Assembly: GCA_023436175.1 (NCBI GenBank)
Contig: JAEZKE010000096.1
Location: forward strand, 1 to 54,797
Direction of reading: 5' to 3'
Source: Methanobacteriota archaeon
GTDB lineage: Archaea; Methanobacteriota; Methanobacteria; Methanobacteriales; Methanobacteriaceae
Length of the DNA stretch: 54,797 nucleotides
The notes under the pieces were generated by a model. That model did no database searches, was not told the origin of the DNA, and worked only from the letters and a program-made list of their open reading frames with translations. Both the position numbers and the translations under genes were made by a program. Positions 7,127 through 15,451 of the stretch are shown piece after piece; position 1 is the first letter of the stretch; the number at the start of each line of letters is the position of its first letter.

Positions 7127-8521
7127 TTATCTCCTTTTTGAAATCTTCAATCCACCTAAAACCATTAAAACCGCAGATATAAGCCCGGCTAAAGGCATCC
7201 CTGTTTTTTGAAGTGGTGCTGTTTTACTTGCTGCTTTTACGGTGGTTCCTGAATTACTGTCGCCACCTGAAGAGGGATCCGTTTCGTTATATATGTCCTG
7301 AGGAATATTTCCTTTAAAATGGCATGATTTCAGCGTATAATCGCCACCGAGATCGTTGTAGATTGCACCTCCTGCAGTCGAAACATGTTCTGGATCTCCA
7401 GCGCCATATGCCATGTTGTTTATGAAATTAGTACCCTCTGCGGTTAAATCACCCTCATTGTATATGGCTCCACCAGCACCGTATGCATAGTTACCAGTGA
7501 AATTACTGTGAGTTACAAGTAAATCACCAATATTGAAGATAGCTCCACCTGCACCGTACGCACTGTTACCCGTAAAATTAGTACCGGTTACAAACATATC
7601 ACCAATATTGTAAACAGCTCCAGCAGAGGCACAGGCAGAATTACTTTTAAAATTACTGTTAATTAAATTTAAATTACCTATATTGTAAATAGCTCCACCA
7701 GCAGCAAGTGCAGAGTTATCAGTGAAATTACAACCACCTGCAGTTAAAACACCCGTATTGTATATGGCCCCACCGGCAGCGAGTGCAGAGTTGTTTACAA
7801 AATCAACGCAAATTGCTGTTAAATCACCGATATTGTAGACAGCGCCACCAGCAGTATGCGAATAACTATCTATGAAATTACTGTAAATTAAAGTTAAATC
7901 GCCTATATTGTAAATAGCGCCGCCAGAACTAAATGCAGAGTTATCTATAAACTTGCCGTGAGTTACAGTTAAAGTACCCTGATTATATATAGCTCCACCA
8001 GTAACACCTGCAGAGTTATTAGTGAAGGTACTGTCTGTGACAGTTAAACTACCCCTATTGTAGATAGCTCCTCCGTTATCTGCATCACCATTTGCAAGTG
8101 TTAAATTATGGATTGTAACGGTTAAACCGCTTTGAATTTTGAAAACCCATTTTGAATTCGTTCCGTTTATTACAGTACCAGTCTGGCTTTGGCCAATGAT
8201 ATTCATATTCTTAGTAATGGTAATTTCAGTGTTATCAGTTCCAGCATAAGTTCCATCTGCAATGTTTACTGTTCCACCGCTATTTACTGTACCAGTTGCG
8301 TTTTTAATACTGAGTTTTGGGCCTTTTATACCGGATGTCCATGTTGAAGATAAACCGTCCCATGAATCGTTTCCAGAAGATCCATTAACATAAATTATAT
8401 CGCCAGGAGCCGCTGAAACGCCACTAACACAGAAATTAAAAATTAAAGATAAACTTAAAATCATTAATAGAATTAAGATTCGTTTTTCTCCTTTAATTAC
8501 ATGTTTTAATATCTTTTTCAC
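7127..8521 (-). CDS. Adhesin-like secreted surface protein with GGAIYN repeats
   Basis: 464 residues. A signal peptide (basic start, hydrophobic core about 15-34, SGVSA then AP) is followed by a DUF1565-like entry IYVNGSSGNDSWDG. About a dozen right-handed beta-helix repeats follow, of the form GGAIYN.G.LT....F..NSA, the polymorphic outer-membrane-protein/adhesin type. The C-terminus has TGMP, a hydrophobic helix (about 444-459) and a KISKRR tail, a surface-anchoring layout common in Methanobacterium adhesins. It probably sits on the pseudomurein surface and mediates adhesion. The start codon is GTG at 8521; GAGGTGA overlaps it, so the true start is uncertain by a few codons. Confidence 0.85.
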   Translation of the reverse strand: MKKILKHVIKGEKRILILLMILSLSLIFNFCVSGVSAAPGDIIYVNGSSGNDSWDGLSSTWTSGIKGPKLSIKNATGTVNSGGTVNIADGTYAGTDNTEITITKNMNIIGQSQTGTVINGTNSKWVFKIQSGLTVTIHNLTLANGDADNGGAIYNRGSLTVTDSTFTNNSAGVTGGAIYNQGTLTVTHGKFIDNSAFSSGGAIYNIGDLTLIYSNFIDSYSHTAGGAVYNIGDLTAICVDFVNNSALAAGGAIYNTGVLTAGGCNFTDNSALAAGGAIYNIGNLNLINSNFKSNSACASAGAVYNIGDMFVTGTNFTGNSAYGAGGAIFNIGDLLVTHSNFTGNYAYGAGGAIYNEGDLTAEGTNFINNMAYGAGDPEHVSTAGGAIYNDLGGDYTLKSCHFKGNIPQDIYNETDPSSGGDSNSGTTVKAASKTAPLQKTGMPLAGLISAVLMVLGGLKISKRR

Positions 8522-9090
8522 CTCTTTTTTGTAATTATTTTCTTTAAATCAGTTAAATTATTAATTAATTACGTGGCACTTCTATAAAAAGATTCTTAAT
8601 GTATATGTTACCTGTATCACAAGCATATTATTAAACATTATAACCAAAGATACTAAAAAATGTGGAATAATAGTTAAAAATAATTAAATTCTGCTTTCTA
8701 GATTAAAAAAAAACATGGAAAAAGCAAACACTATTGATATTTAAAATTGGGTGATAATATGTCCTGTAAATGAAAAGTGACGGAATACCCATAACAAATA
8801 AGGGTATTATAAAAAAGGGTAAGCAGTACTTTTCCATGGAAATTGGTCCTTTTATTATCGTTGTAAGAAAATATAACATTAATGTAAAAATGTGAGTTTA
8901 AATGTGCTTTTTAGATATTTCAAAGAAGTTTTACCCTGCTAAAAGAGTTTGAGAAAGTCCATATATCCCTACTTTTAAAAGTGAGCCAATAGGACAGCAA
9001 CCAGTAGTTTTAACAAAAATGACCCACATATTAAAAGAGAGATAAAACTCTTATACCTTCAATTTTGGCGTAAATAGGAGAATTAAAATC
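8522..9090. other. Intergenic gap, no gene seen
   Basis: About 570 nt between the divergent adhesin and SulP genes. Open stretches are short (18 codons at most with an ATG). An AGGAG ribosome binding site lies at about 9076-9080 before the SulP start. No convincing RNA structure was noticed. Confidence 0.5.
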
Positions 9091-10770
9091 ATGAAAGTTT
9101 CATCTTTACTTCCAATAAGCAAATGGGCACGATCCTATAATAAAGAATGGTTAAGGCCAGACATTATTGCGGGAATTACAGTTGGGGCATTTACAATACC
9201 TGAAGCCATGGCGTATGTTTCTTTGGCAGGCCTGCCCCCACAAATTGGTTTGTATTCTGCAATGGTGGCATTATTAGTTTACATGGTTTTTGGGACTTCT
9301 AAACAGTTATCAATGGGCCCTACTTCTACTCTTTCCATACTGGTTGGTTCCACACTTGGTTCTTTAATGGTTGTGGGCGCTGGCCAGTATTTCATGATGG
9401 TATCCCTTGTAGCGGTTATAATGGGCGTTTTAGCGTTCTTATCCTGGGCTTTAAGATTGGGATTTGTAATTAAATTCATCTCAAAGACAGTTTTAACCGG
9501 TTTTTTAGCAGGTATAGCATTATACATTGCTTCCGGTCAAATTACAACATTGTTTGGAATATCAGGTGCTTCAGGCACTTTTTTTCAGCGTATGTACTAT
9601 TTTTTTGTTCATATTGGCCAGACAAACCTGGCCACTCTTGCTATTGGCATTTCAGGAATCATTTTCCTGGTTCTTGCAACTAAAAAGTTTCCCAGACTAC
9701 CCAATACATTGTTCCTTGTTTTAGGGTCAATTGTAGTTGTTACTTTCACTAATTTAAGCTCTTTAGGCGTGAAAATAGTTGGTTCAATTCCCCAGGGACT
9801 TCCTTCCCTGATTATTCCAGATCCCCATTTAATAGATATCAGTATCCTGCTTACTTTGAGCATAACTGTTTTTCTGGTAAGCCATGTAGAAGGATATCTG
9901 TTTGCTTCACAGTATGCCACTATAAACAAGTACAAAATTGATAAAAATCAGGAATTATTGGCTTTAGGTTTATCCAATATTGCTGTGGGCCTTTTTCAGG
10001 GATTACCTGTAGGAGGTGTGCCATCAAGAACTGCAGTAAATAATGAAAGCGGGTCAAAAACACCACTTGCGGGAGGAATATCTGGAATAGTTATTCTATT
10101 GGTTTTAGTCTTATTTACAGGAATTTTCTATAATTTACCCCAAGTTATACTGGCTGCGGTTATACTTTTTGTAATAAAACGCCTGATTGATATTCCCCAT
10201 TTTCGCAAGATCTATAAATTCAGCAAGATAGAATTTTCTGTTGCCATTGTAACGCTTTTAACAGTGCTATTTATCGGTGCACTGGAAGGAATCGTAATAG
10301 GTGTGATATTATCAGTTTTAAGCTTACTTAAAAACATGTATAATCCACATATAGCTGTACTTGGACGTATACCCGGTACTATTCAGTATTTAGATATTAA
10401 ACGCCGCCCTGAAGCTGAAATAGCTTCCCATACTCTCATAGTTAGGGTTGATGGATCTCAGATATTCATGAACACAGAAAGTGTAAAAAATACAATTATA
10501 GATTTAGTAAATGGCAAATATAAAGACACTAAATTGTTTGTTTTAGATTTTGAGGCCACATCTTTCATTGATTATTCTGGAATTGAAATGTTAGAAGAAC
10601 TCACAGATGAGCTGAAAAGCAGGGGCATTAAAGTTAAGGCTGCCAATGTTTACGGTCCCCTCAGGGAATCCATTAAAAAAACCAGATTAGAACAGGAAAT
10701 TATGGAAAGTAAGTTTTGTTTAACCATTGACCAGTGCATTAAAAGATGGGAAAAAGAAGAAAAAGAATGA
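9091..10770 (+). CDS. SulP/SLC26-family anion transporter with STAS domain
   Basis: 559 residues. The membrane domain (about 25-415) begins with RPDIIAGITVGAFTIPEAMAYVSLAGLPP, the SulP signature, and includes QLSMGPTSTLSILVG and the GLPVGGVPSRTAVN segment. The cytoplasmic C-terminus is a STAS domain (about 440-550) with LFVLDFEATSFIDYSGIEML. SulP proteins move sulfate, bicarbonate or other anions by symport or exchange; the substrate is not readable here. Start ATG follows AGGAGAATTAAAATC. A CPA1 antiporter gene follows on the same strand after 190 nt with its own TATA-like sequence. Confidence 0.93.
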   Translation: MKVSSLLPISKWARSYNKEWLRPDIIAGITVGAFTIPEAMAYVSLAGLPPQIGLYSAMVALLVYMVFGTSKQLSMGPTSTLSILVGSTLGSLMVVGAGQYFMMVSLVAVIMGVLAFLSWALRLGFVIKFISKTVLTGFLAGIALYIASGQITTLFGISGASGTFFQRMYYFFVHIGQTNLATLAIGISGIIFLVLATKKFPRLPNTLFLVLGSIVVVTFTNLSSLGVKIVGSIPQGLPSLIIPDPHLIDISILLTLSITVFLVSHVEGYLFASQYATINKYKIDKNQELLALGLSNIAVGLFQGLPVGGVPSRTAVNNESGSKTPLAGGISGIVILLVLVLFTGIFYNLPQVILAAVILFVIKRLIDIPHFRKIYKFSKIEFSVAIVTLLTVLFIGALEGIVIGVILSVLSLLKNMYNPHIAVLGRIPGTIQYLDIKRRPEAEIASHTLIVRVDGSQIFMNTESVKNTIIDLVNGKYKDTKLFVLDFEATSFIDYSGIEMLEELTDELKSRGIKVKAANVYGPLRESIKKTRLEQEIMESKFCLTIDQCIKRWEKEEKE

Positions 10771-10959
10771 TACTTAATTCCATGTTCTTTCCATGATCCA
10801 AAGTTATTAAAAACAAAAATAAATATTTGAAAGTTACTTTTAGTATAATGCATTAAATGGGCATATTTTAAATATTTAACCCTCAGAAAGTATTATAAGG
10901 AGCTATAAGTTTTAATAAGCTAAAAAGTATATATCGATATAAAAAAATATAATTATATA

Positions 10960-12153
10960 ATGCTTTCTGAACAGTTCATTTTAATTGGTTCTCTTTTGCT
11001 TTTTATCAGCATAATAATAAGCAAAACTTCTAATAGGCTGGGGATCCCCTCGCTCGTTTTTTTCCTTTTAATAGGAATGTTAGCCGGTTCTGAAGGTATA
11101 GGCGGAATTTACTTTGATAATCCCAACATTACACAGTTCATAGGAATTATTGCCCTTGTTATCATCCTTTATTCAGGAGGTTTAGATACTAAATGGGGAG
11201 ATGTTAAACCAGTCCTCGGGAGGGGAGTGGTACTTTCCACTGCAGGTGTTTTAATAACCACTGTAGCAGTTGGCCTCTTTATTAACTGGATTACAGGGTT
11301 TTCTCTTATTTCATCCCTCTTAATAGGGTCTATTGTTTCATCTACAGATGCAGCGGCCATATTCTCTATCTTCAGGTCCAAAAACCAGGAGTTAAAAAAT
11401 AATATCCGCCCGACACTTGAGCTTGAAAGTGGGACAAATGACCCTATGGCTTACTTCCTTACCACTACTTTGATATTTCTGATATTGAACCCCACAACGT
11501 CAGTCTGGTCTACTATACTGTTGCTTGTGCAGTCAATAGGACTCGGTGTCATTCTAGGAGTTATTTTCGGGAAAGGATCAGTTAAACTAATTAACAGCGT
11601 TAAACTCCACATTCAGGGGCTTTACCCAGTCCTTACCATAACACTGGCTTTTTTAACATTTTCTGTGACCTATTTTGTAGGTGGAAACGGTTTTTTAAGC
11701 GTTTATATTGCGGCACTGATACTTGGAAACAGCCATTTCATAAACAAAAAGATTCAAATGCAGTTTTTCGATGGGTTAGCATGGTTAATGCAAATTATAA
11801 TGTTTTTAACCCTTGGACTCCTCGTATTCCCTTCCCAAATTATCCCAATAATTGGAATAGGGATTTTAATCTCATTCTTCCTGATTTTGGTTGCCCGACC
11901 CCTTGCAGTCTTCTTATGCCTTTCTCCATTTAAAGCAGGGTTTAAAGACAAAGTTTTCATTTCATGGGTAGGTATTAAAGGAGCTGTGCCTATTATATTT
12001 GCAACTTACCCCATAGTAGCAGGGATAAACGACGCAAACATGATCTTTAACATAGTTTTCTTTATAACCTTAACTTCAGCATTAATACAGGGGTCAACAA
12101 TCCACGTAATTGCTAAACGTTTAGGCCTTTCTACTGTAAAAACAGAAAAATAG
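10960..12153 (+). CDS. CPA1-family cation/proton antiporter
   Basis: 397 residues with about 12 transmembrane helices and no C-terminal TrkA domain. The family motifs SSTDAAAIFSIF and ESGTNDPMAYFL contain the Asp and Asn-Asp of the transport site, and a late helix has WVGIKGAVPIIFATYPI. This fits Na+/H+ or K+/H+ exchangers of the NhaP/CvrA type, coupling ion export to proton entry. There is no Shine-Dalgarno sequence before the ATG. AGTATATATCGATATAAA about 30 nt upstream looks like a TATA box, so the mRNA may be nearly leaderless. Confidence 0.9.
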   Translation: MLSEQFILIGSLLLFISIIISKTSNRLGIPSLVFFLLIGMLAGSEGIGGIYFDNPNITQFIGIIALVIILYSGGLDTKWGDVKPVLGRGVVLSTAGVLITTVAVGLFINWITGFSLISSLLIGSIVSSTDAAAIFSIFRSKNQELKNNIRPTLELESGTNDPMAYFLTTTLIFLILNPTTSVWSTILLLVQSIGLGVILGVIFGKGSVKLINSVKLHIQGLYPVLTITLAFLTFSVTYFVGGNGFLSVYIAALILGNSHFINKKIQMQFFDGLAWLMQIIMFLTLGLLVFPSQIIPIIGIGILISFFLILVARPLAVFLCLSPFKAGFKDKVFISWVGIKGAVPIIFATYPIVAGINDANMIFNIVFFITLTSALIQGSTIHVIAKRLGLSTVKTEK

Positions 12154-12232
12154 CTTGTTTTATAAAAAATAAAAATCAATGATTAAAACTACATTTTTAT
12201 ATATTCTAAAAAGATGAGAGATTGATTTATAC

Positions 12233-12502
12233 TCATTCAATGCTCTTTATCTTTCCGAAATTTTCATGATAATACTGGTAACCTTCTGGTACCAAAGTAA
12301 CGTTGAAAAAGTCGTATTTAACTTTTTTAATGCCTGCTAATGTTTTTACTAACTTCATCTCTTCTAAGCATGGTACTGCATTATTAATTTCATCACATTC
12401 AAGATTGGTAATTCTCCTTATGACATCACCATTACTGGTAACTCTGCTTCTTTCTACCATCGCTTTCAATATTATCATCGCATTTTCATAGTTAGAATCC
12501 AT
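12233..12502 (-). CDS. Small winged-helix-like protein, paralogue of the gene at 5500
   Basis: 89 residues from the ATG at 12502, which follows GTAGGTGATTTG; a TTG one codon earlier gives the longer frame. It shares ENAMIILKAMVE, RRITNLECDEIN and NFGKIK with the protein at 5500-5769, and its C-terminus reads VPEGYQYYHENFGKIKSIE. A winged-helix regulator is plausible but unproven. The gene ends 80 nt from the convergent antiporter. A 23-bp promoter block identical to that of the paralogue lies about 105 nt upstream of its start. Confidence 0.65.
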   Translation of the reverse strand: MDSNYENAMIILKAMVERSRVTSNGDVIRRITNLECDEINNAVPCLEEMKLVKTLAGIKKVKYDFFNVTLVPEGYQYYHENFGKIKSIE

Positions 12503-12607
12503 CAAATCACCTACTCTTTTTACTTTTAAAGAAATTGTCCCTCAAACTAAAATTTAGAAGCAAAAATTTTAGAGTTGAATATTTTTCAGTTATATATAGA
12601 CTGGCAT

Positions 12608-12630
12608 CATATATAAATCGAACTGTTTTA
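12608..12630 (-). promoter_or_regulatory. Promoter block identical to that at 5830
   Basis: 23 bp identical to 5830-5852. On the minus strand it contains AACAGTTCGA then TTTATATATG, a BRE/TATA-like order. The sequence around the two blocks differs, so the identity is not simply a recent large duplication. Confidence 0.65.
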
Positions 12631-13024
12631 TAATGACATTCGTACTCTAAAGAAATCCAAATCTTAATTTAGCATTGAAAGTTATATTTTAACCAACGTG
12701 TCCATTAAAGCCTTAATAATTTCTAAATATAATAAATTAAGGTTCATTGAGCCCATAATTTAATTATTCTGCTTTCAATATATATGATATGCATATATTT
12801 GCTTTTCATTAAATGATGAAAATTAATTTTTATCGACGAATTTAAAAAAAATAATGTTTTAACCTTTTTTTATCTTTTGAGGGATGCTAATTCATCCCCC
12901 ACCTAAAAGGGCACAATAAATATCTAAGACCCATAAAAACATATGTATAAAAGTGCATTTGTTCAAAAACATAAAAGTACAAAAAAATATAAATTAATAC
13001 TAACTTATTATTAATTGAACCACT

Positions 13025-13071
13025 AAAATCCTGTGCATACTTCGGTGCATCCCCAGGTACCCAGGACTTTT
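13025..13071 (+). ncRNA. Candidate small RNA hairpin
   Basis: A GC-rich island in AT-rich sequence. AAAATCCTG (13025-13033) can pair with CAGGACTTTT (13062-13071) with one bulge. Inside, two TGCA copies (13034-13037 and 13046-13049) flank TACTTCGG and can pair. A TATA-like AAAATATAAATTAATAC lies about 30 nt upstream. Strand and transcription are inferred. Confidence 0.25.
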
Positions 13072-13281
13072 ACTCTTGCAATCCCTAATTTTCAATTTTT
13101 ACAGCATTTAAATATCATAGAGTCGTTGCTGATAGGTTTTTTATCTAACGATGATAATTCCACCCACATGCATATAAAATACACAGTTTAAAGCCTCTTT
13201 AAAAGCCTGCAGCTTCTTTACTTAAAATAATATTAAATCATTGAAATTATATATAAATATTAAACAGTATTTGGTGATAAT

Positions 13282-13503
13282 ATGGAAGAGTCTCAATTCA
13301 TTGAAATAACATATATTAACTCAAAAGACAAAGATTTATTTAAAATAGGCGAAAAAAATGTTGAAAAGTTAGCAATACAAAATAATGAACTTATTATACA
13401 TTTTAATGATGATAACAGGAAATACAGGAAGGTGATACCTTTCTCAAGTATCCTATATTTTGATACAAATTATGTACCAGAACAACCTTCACTAAATTTT
13501 TAA
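13282..13503 (+). CDS. Hypothetical protein, 73 aa
   Basis: Starts at an ATG after GGTGATAAT, with a TATA-like TTATATATAAATATT about 30 nt before. It is predicted to be mostly beta: FIEITYINSKDK, VEKLAIQNNELIIHF, YRKVIPFSSILYFDTNY. The alternating strand and turn pattern suggests a small barrel or a PH-like fold. No family is recognised. It is isolated, with about 390 nt to the next gene. Confidence 0.6.
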   Translation: MEESQFIEITYINSKDKDLFKIGEKNVEKLAIQNNELIIHFNDDNRKYRKVIPFSSILYFDTNYVPEQPSLNF

Positions 13504-13678
13504 AAACACTTACCGTTTGTTATTCCAAATTGAAGATGTAATTACATGAATTAATTTAAATTAAGTGATTAAAAACTTGAAAATTAAAAAATAATGCAAA
13601 ATATGCATCTGCATATATTCACAAAAATGAAAGTATAAATAAGTCAAGATTTATTAGTAATATGGCCATTAACATTTT

Positions 13679-13705
13679 CCGGACACTAATAATTTAGCTG
13701 TCCGG
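13679..13705. terminator. Strong hairpin in a gene-free stretch
   Basis: CCGGACA (13679-13685) pairs with TGTCCGG (13699-13705); inside the loop CTAA can pair with TTAG. It is followed by TTAATTTTAA. It sits about 45 nt after a TATA-like sequence, so it may end a short untranslated transcript. Confidence 0.4.
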
Positions 13706-13770
13706 TTAATTTTAAAAGTTACTCATAATTAAATATTTAATCATTGTTTTAACTTATATATAATAATAAA

Positions 13771-13888
13771 TGAAGTTCCATTTAAGTAATAAGAACTATT
13801 ATAGCTCTTAATTTTAAAAATAATATGAAAATATAATTTTCAGGACAAAATATCTGAATTAATAATATATAACTAAAATGGAACTTCA
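13771..13888. repeat. 118-bp segment bounded by 13-bp perfect inverted repeats
   Basis: TGAAGTTCCATTT (13771-13783) is exactly inverted at 13876-13888. The interior is AT-rich and has an imperfect palindrome at about 13790-13808. It is immediately downstream of the small zinc-ribbon gene (minus strand). It could be a miniature inverted-repeat element or a long RNA stem; no clear target-site duplication was seen. Confidence 0.45.
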
Positions 13889-13897
13889 AATGTAATT

Positions 13898-14014
13898 TTA
13901 TTCTTCCTTATCATGACATCTTACTTGAGGATACTTCTTACCACAGTCCATACATTTATACCCATCACTAACATGTTTAAGTTCTCCACCGCATTTAGCA
14001 CAAAATAAATGCAT
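13898..14014 (-). CDS. Small zinc-ribbon protein, 38 aa
   Basis: A complete short ORF with an AGGAGATGATTTA leader before the ATG. The product begins MHLFCAKCGGELKHVSDG and continues YKCMDCGKKYPQVRCHDKEE. The two CxxC pairs (Cys5/8 and Cys22/25) form a classic zinc ribbon, with a further Cys and His after the second pair. Stand-alone zinc ribbons of this size occur widely in methanogens and are thought to bind nucleic acid or partner proteins; the role here is unknown. Confidence 0.8.
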   Translation of the reverse strand: MHLFCAKCGGELKHVSDGYKCMDCGKKYPQVRCHDKEE

Positions 14015-14204
14015 TAAATCATCTCCTTATTTATCTATAAAAGTTTAGATACAAACAATATCTAAATCAAATTTTACATCGTAAAATTCCGCTAAAATAA
14101 AAAGAATATTCTTTTTATTTTATATTTTATCATTTACTTAAATTTTATTATTAAAAAATTATAGAAATTAAAATTAGTAATTAAAATAAGTTTTTAAAAG
14201 ACAA

Positions 14205-14429
14205 TTACCAATTTTGTAATTCACGTAATTCCATTTCTAAAAATTGATCAAATAATCTTTTTATTGTTTCAGATGCGTAAAAACCAAACTGAATATAAGT
14301 TCCATCAATTCGGGTTATCTCATCTTCTCTATAATTTATGTCATACTTATTTAAAAATGTTACTGCTTTTTCCCTTTCTTTAAGTGGCATGTAAATTGTT
14401 ACAAAATCTCCATGAAACTTCAATTTCAT
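14205..14429 (-). CDS. Hypothetical protein, 74 aa
   Basis: MKLKFHGDFVTIYMPLKERE begins the protein. Strand-helix-strand order (VTIYMPL, KEREKAVTFLNKYDI, ITRIDGTYIQFGF, then a long C-terminal helix SETIKRLFDQFLEMELRELQ) suggests a compact alpha/beta fold. No family is recognised. The ATG lies 8 nt after GGAG, which is inside the preceding overlapping small ORF (14380-14541), so translational coupling is likely if that ORF is real. Confidence 0.55.
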   Translation of the reverse strand: MKLKFHGDFVTIYMPLKEREKAVTFLNKYDINYREDEITRIDGTYIQFGFYASETIKRLFDQFLEMELRELQNW

Positions 14430-14541
14430 TTATTTTCTCCATTATTACATTTTGGCCAGTAGTTAACATGTGCATATACAAGTTTGCAGTTACATCTTCT
14501 AAAAAATCATCTACTTCTTCTTCCTTTATCCATTTTTCCAT
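14380..14541 (-). CDS. Small ORF overlapping the start of the 74-aa gene
   Basis: 53 codons: MEKWIKEEEVDDFLEDVTAN then LYMHMLTTGQNVIMEKINEI and a 13-residue tail. The first 36 residues look like a natural acidic amphipathic helix. The last 16 are out-of-frame reading through the downstream gene. It either encodes a real leader protein that couples translation, or is the N-terminal half of one protein separated by a frameshift at about 14430. There is no strong ribosome binding site of its own. Confidence 0.35.
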   Translation of the reverse strand: MEKWIKEEEVDDFLEDVTANLYMHMLTTGQNVIMEKINEIEVSWRFCNNLHAT

Positions 14542-15046
14542 TTTAGTATACATAACAAGTTTTAGATCATGCAGTTGAACTAAAAATTATAAAAACTTTT
14601 AGAACTAAAACAGTTGGTATACAATTAGTAACTTATTTTAAGTACTCTTTAACAAATTACCTTCAGCACAGGAAATTAACCAGTTAAATACCGTCAAATT
14701 CACCAACTATAACAAAGTTATTTTTGAAAATATAAATTAAAATTTAAAAAATGTTTTTAAAGTTACTTTTTCAAATAAATTTAAGAAAATAATAAGAAAA
14801 AACTATTTTTACAAGATATTATCATGAAGTCTAAATTTAAAAATAGTTTTAATATATGATATTTAAAATGTTATTTTGTAAATTAAAGCTAAAAAACAAT
14901 GTAAAAATAAGTTTAAGTCCTATTAAACATATGTTATCATCTTTAAGATAAAAGTCCTAATTTTTTAATGTAGATACTGTTATGTGTTAGTAGTTACATA
15001 CAATAATTGCTATTAAGTTATTAAATTAGATGAGAGGTGATAACAG
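14542..15046. other. Intergenic gap, promoter of secreted protein
   Basis: About 500 nt, very AT-rich, between divergent genes. It ends in GAGGTGATAACAG before the ATG at 15047. No further gene or clear structure was seen. Confidence 0.5.
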
Positions 15047-15415
15047 ATGAAGAATCTAAAAATAGCAGCCATGCTTATTTTAGCTGTACTTTCCATGAGT
15101 TTTATGATCTCAGGAGTCTCTGCAGCTAAACTGGATCCAAACTGGCAGTTCCATGTACAAACAGTAAAATTAAACGACACATTTACAGTTACTCCTTCAG
15201 GAATTCATATTCCAGAAGTATCCTTCGATGTACAGTACAATAAAAACTATCTCAACTTAGTATCTACCGAAGGAAACACATTTACACTCAAAGCCGCCAA
15301 ACCAGGAATTACAGTTGTAAATATAATTTGCACTCCATGGTACCACATTTTGATCTATCCGCCAGTTGACGATCGTACCATCACTGATACCTATATGATA
15401 ATCATTAAAAAATAA
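15047..15415 (+). CDS. Secreted hypothetical protein, 122 aa
   Basis: A clear signal peptide: MKNLKIAAMLILAVLSMSFM, then ISGVSAA with likely cleavage after SA (about residue 26-27). The mature part is beta-rich (KLNDTFTVTPSG, VSFDVQYNKNYLNLVS, NTFTLKAAKPGITVVNIIC) and looks like an Ig-like or chagasin-like sandwich. The diagnostic NPTTGY motif of chagasin inhibitors is missing, so that name is not given. The signal peptide ends in GVSAA, as in the adhesin at 7127. Strong ribosome binding site GAGGTGATAACAG. Confidence 0.7.
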   Translation: MKNLKIAAMLILAVLSMSFMISGVSAAKLDPNWQFHVQTVKLNDTFTVTPSGIHIPEVSFDVQYNKNYLNLVSTEGNTFTLKAAKPGITVVNIICTPWYHILIYPPVDDRTITDTYMIIIKK

Positions 15416-15440
15416 GTCCTTAGGTTATCTAAGGATTATT
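15411..15440. terminator. Bidirectional hairpin between convergent genes
   Basis: TCCTTAG (15417-15423) pairs with CTAAGGA (15429-15435) around loop GTTAT. AATAA and TTATT extend the stem. T-rich tracts follow in both directions. It lies in the 36-nt space between convergent stops. Confidence 0.65.
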
Positions 15441-15451
15441 TAATTTTTGAA

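Larger units (their letters stand above)
12506..13281. other. Long intergenic gap with isolated hairpins
   Basis: 776 nt without a convincing ORF. It holds the shared promoter block (12608-12630), a perfect GGGATG/CATCCC hairpin at 12881-12898, TATA-like stretches near 12945 and 12988, a GC-rich foldable segment at 13025-13071, and the promoter TATATATAAATATT (near 13248) of the gene at 13282. Confidence 0.5.
13504..13897. other. Intergenic gap with hairpin and inverted repeat
   Basis: It contains a TATA-like AAGTATAAATAAG near 13630, a perfect hairpin at 13679-13705 and a 118-bp segment bounded by 13-bp inverted repeats (13771-13888). No ORF of convincing composition was seen. Confidence 0.5.

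Noticed and set aside
15047..15415. Chagasin-type cysteine protease inhibitor for the secreted protein
   Set aside because: The beta-rich mature part fits loosely, but the diagnostic NPTTGY and RPW-type loops are absent.
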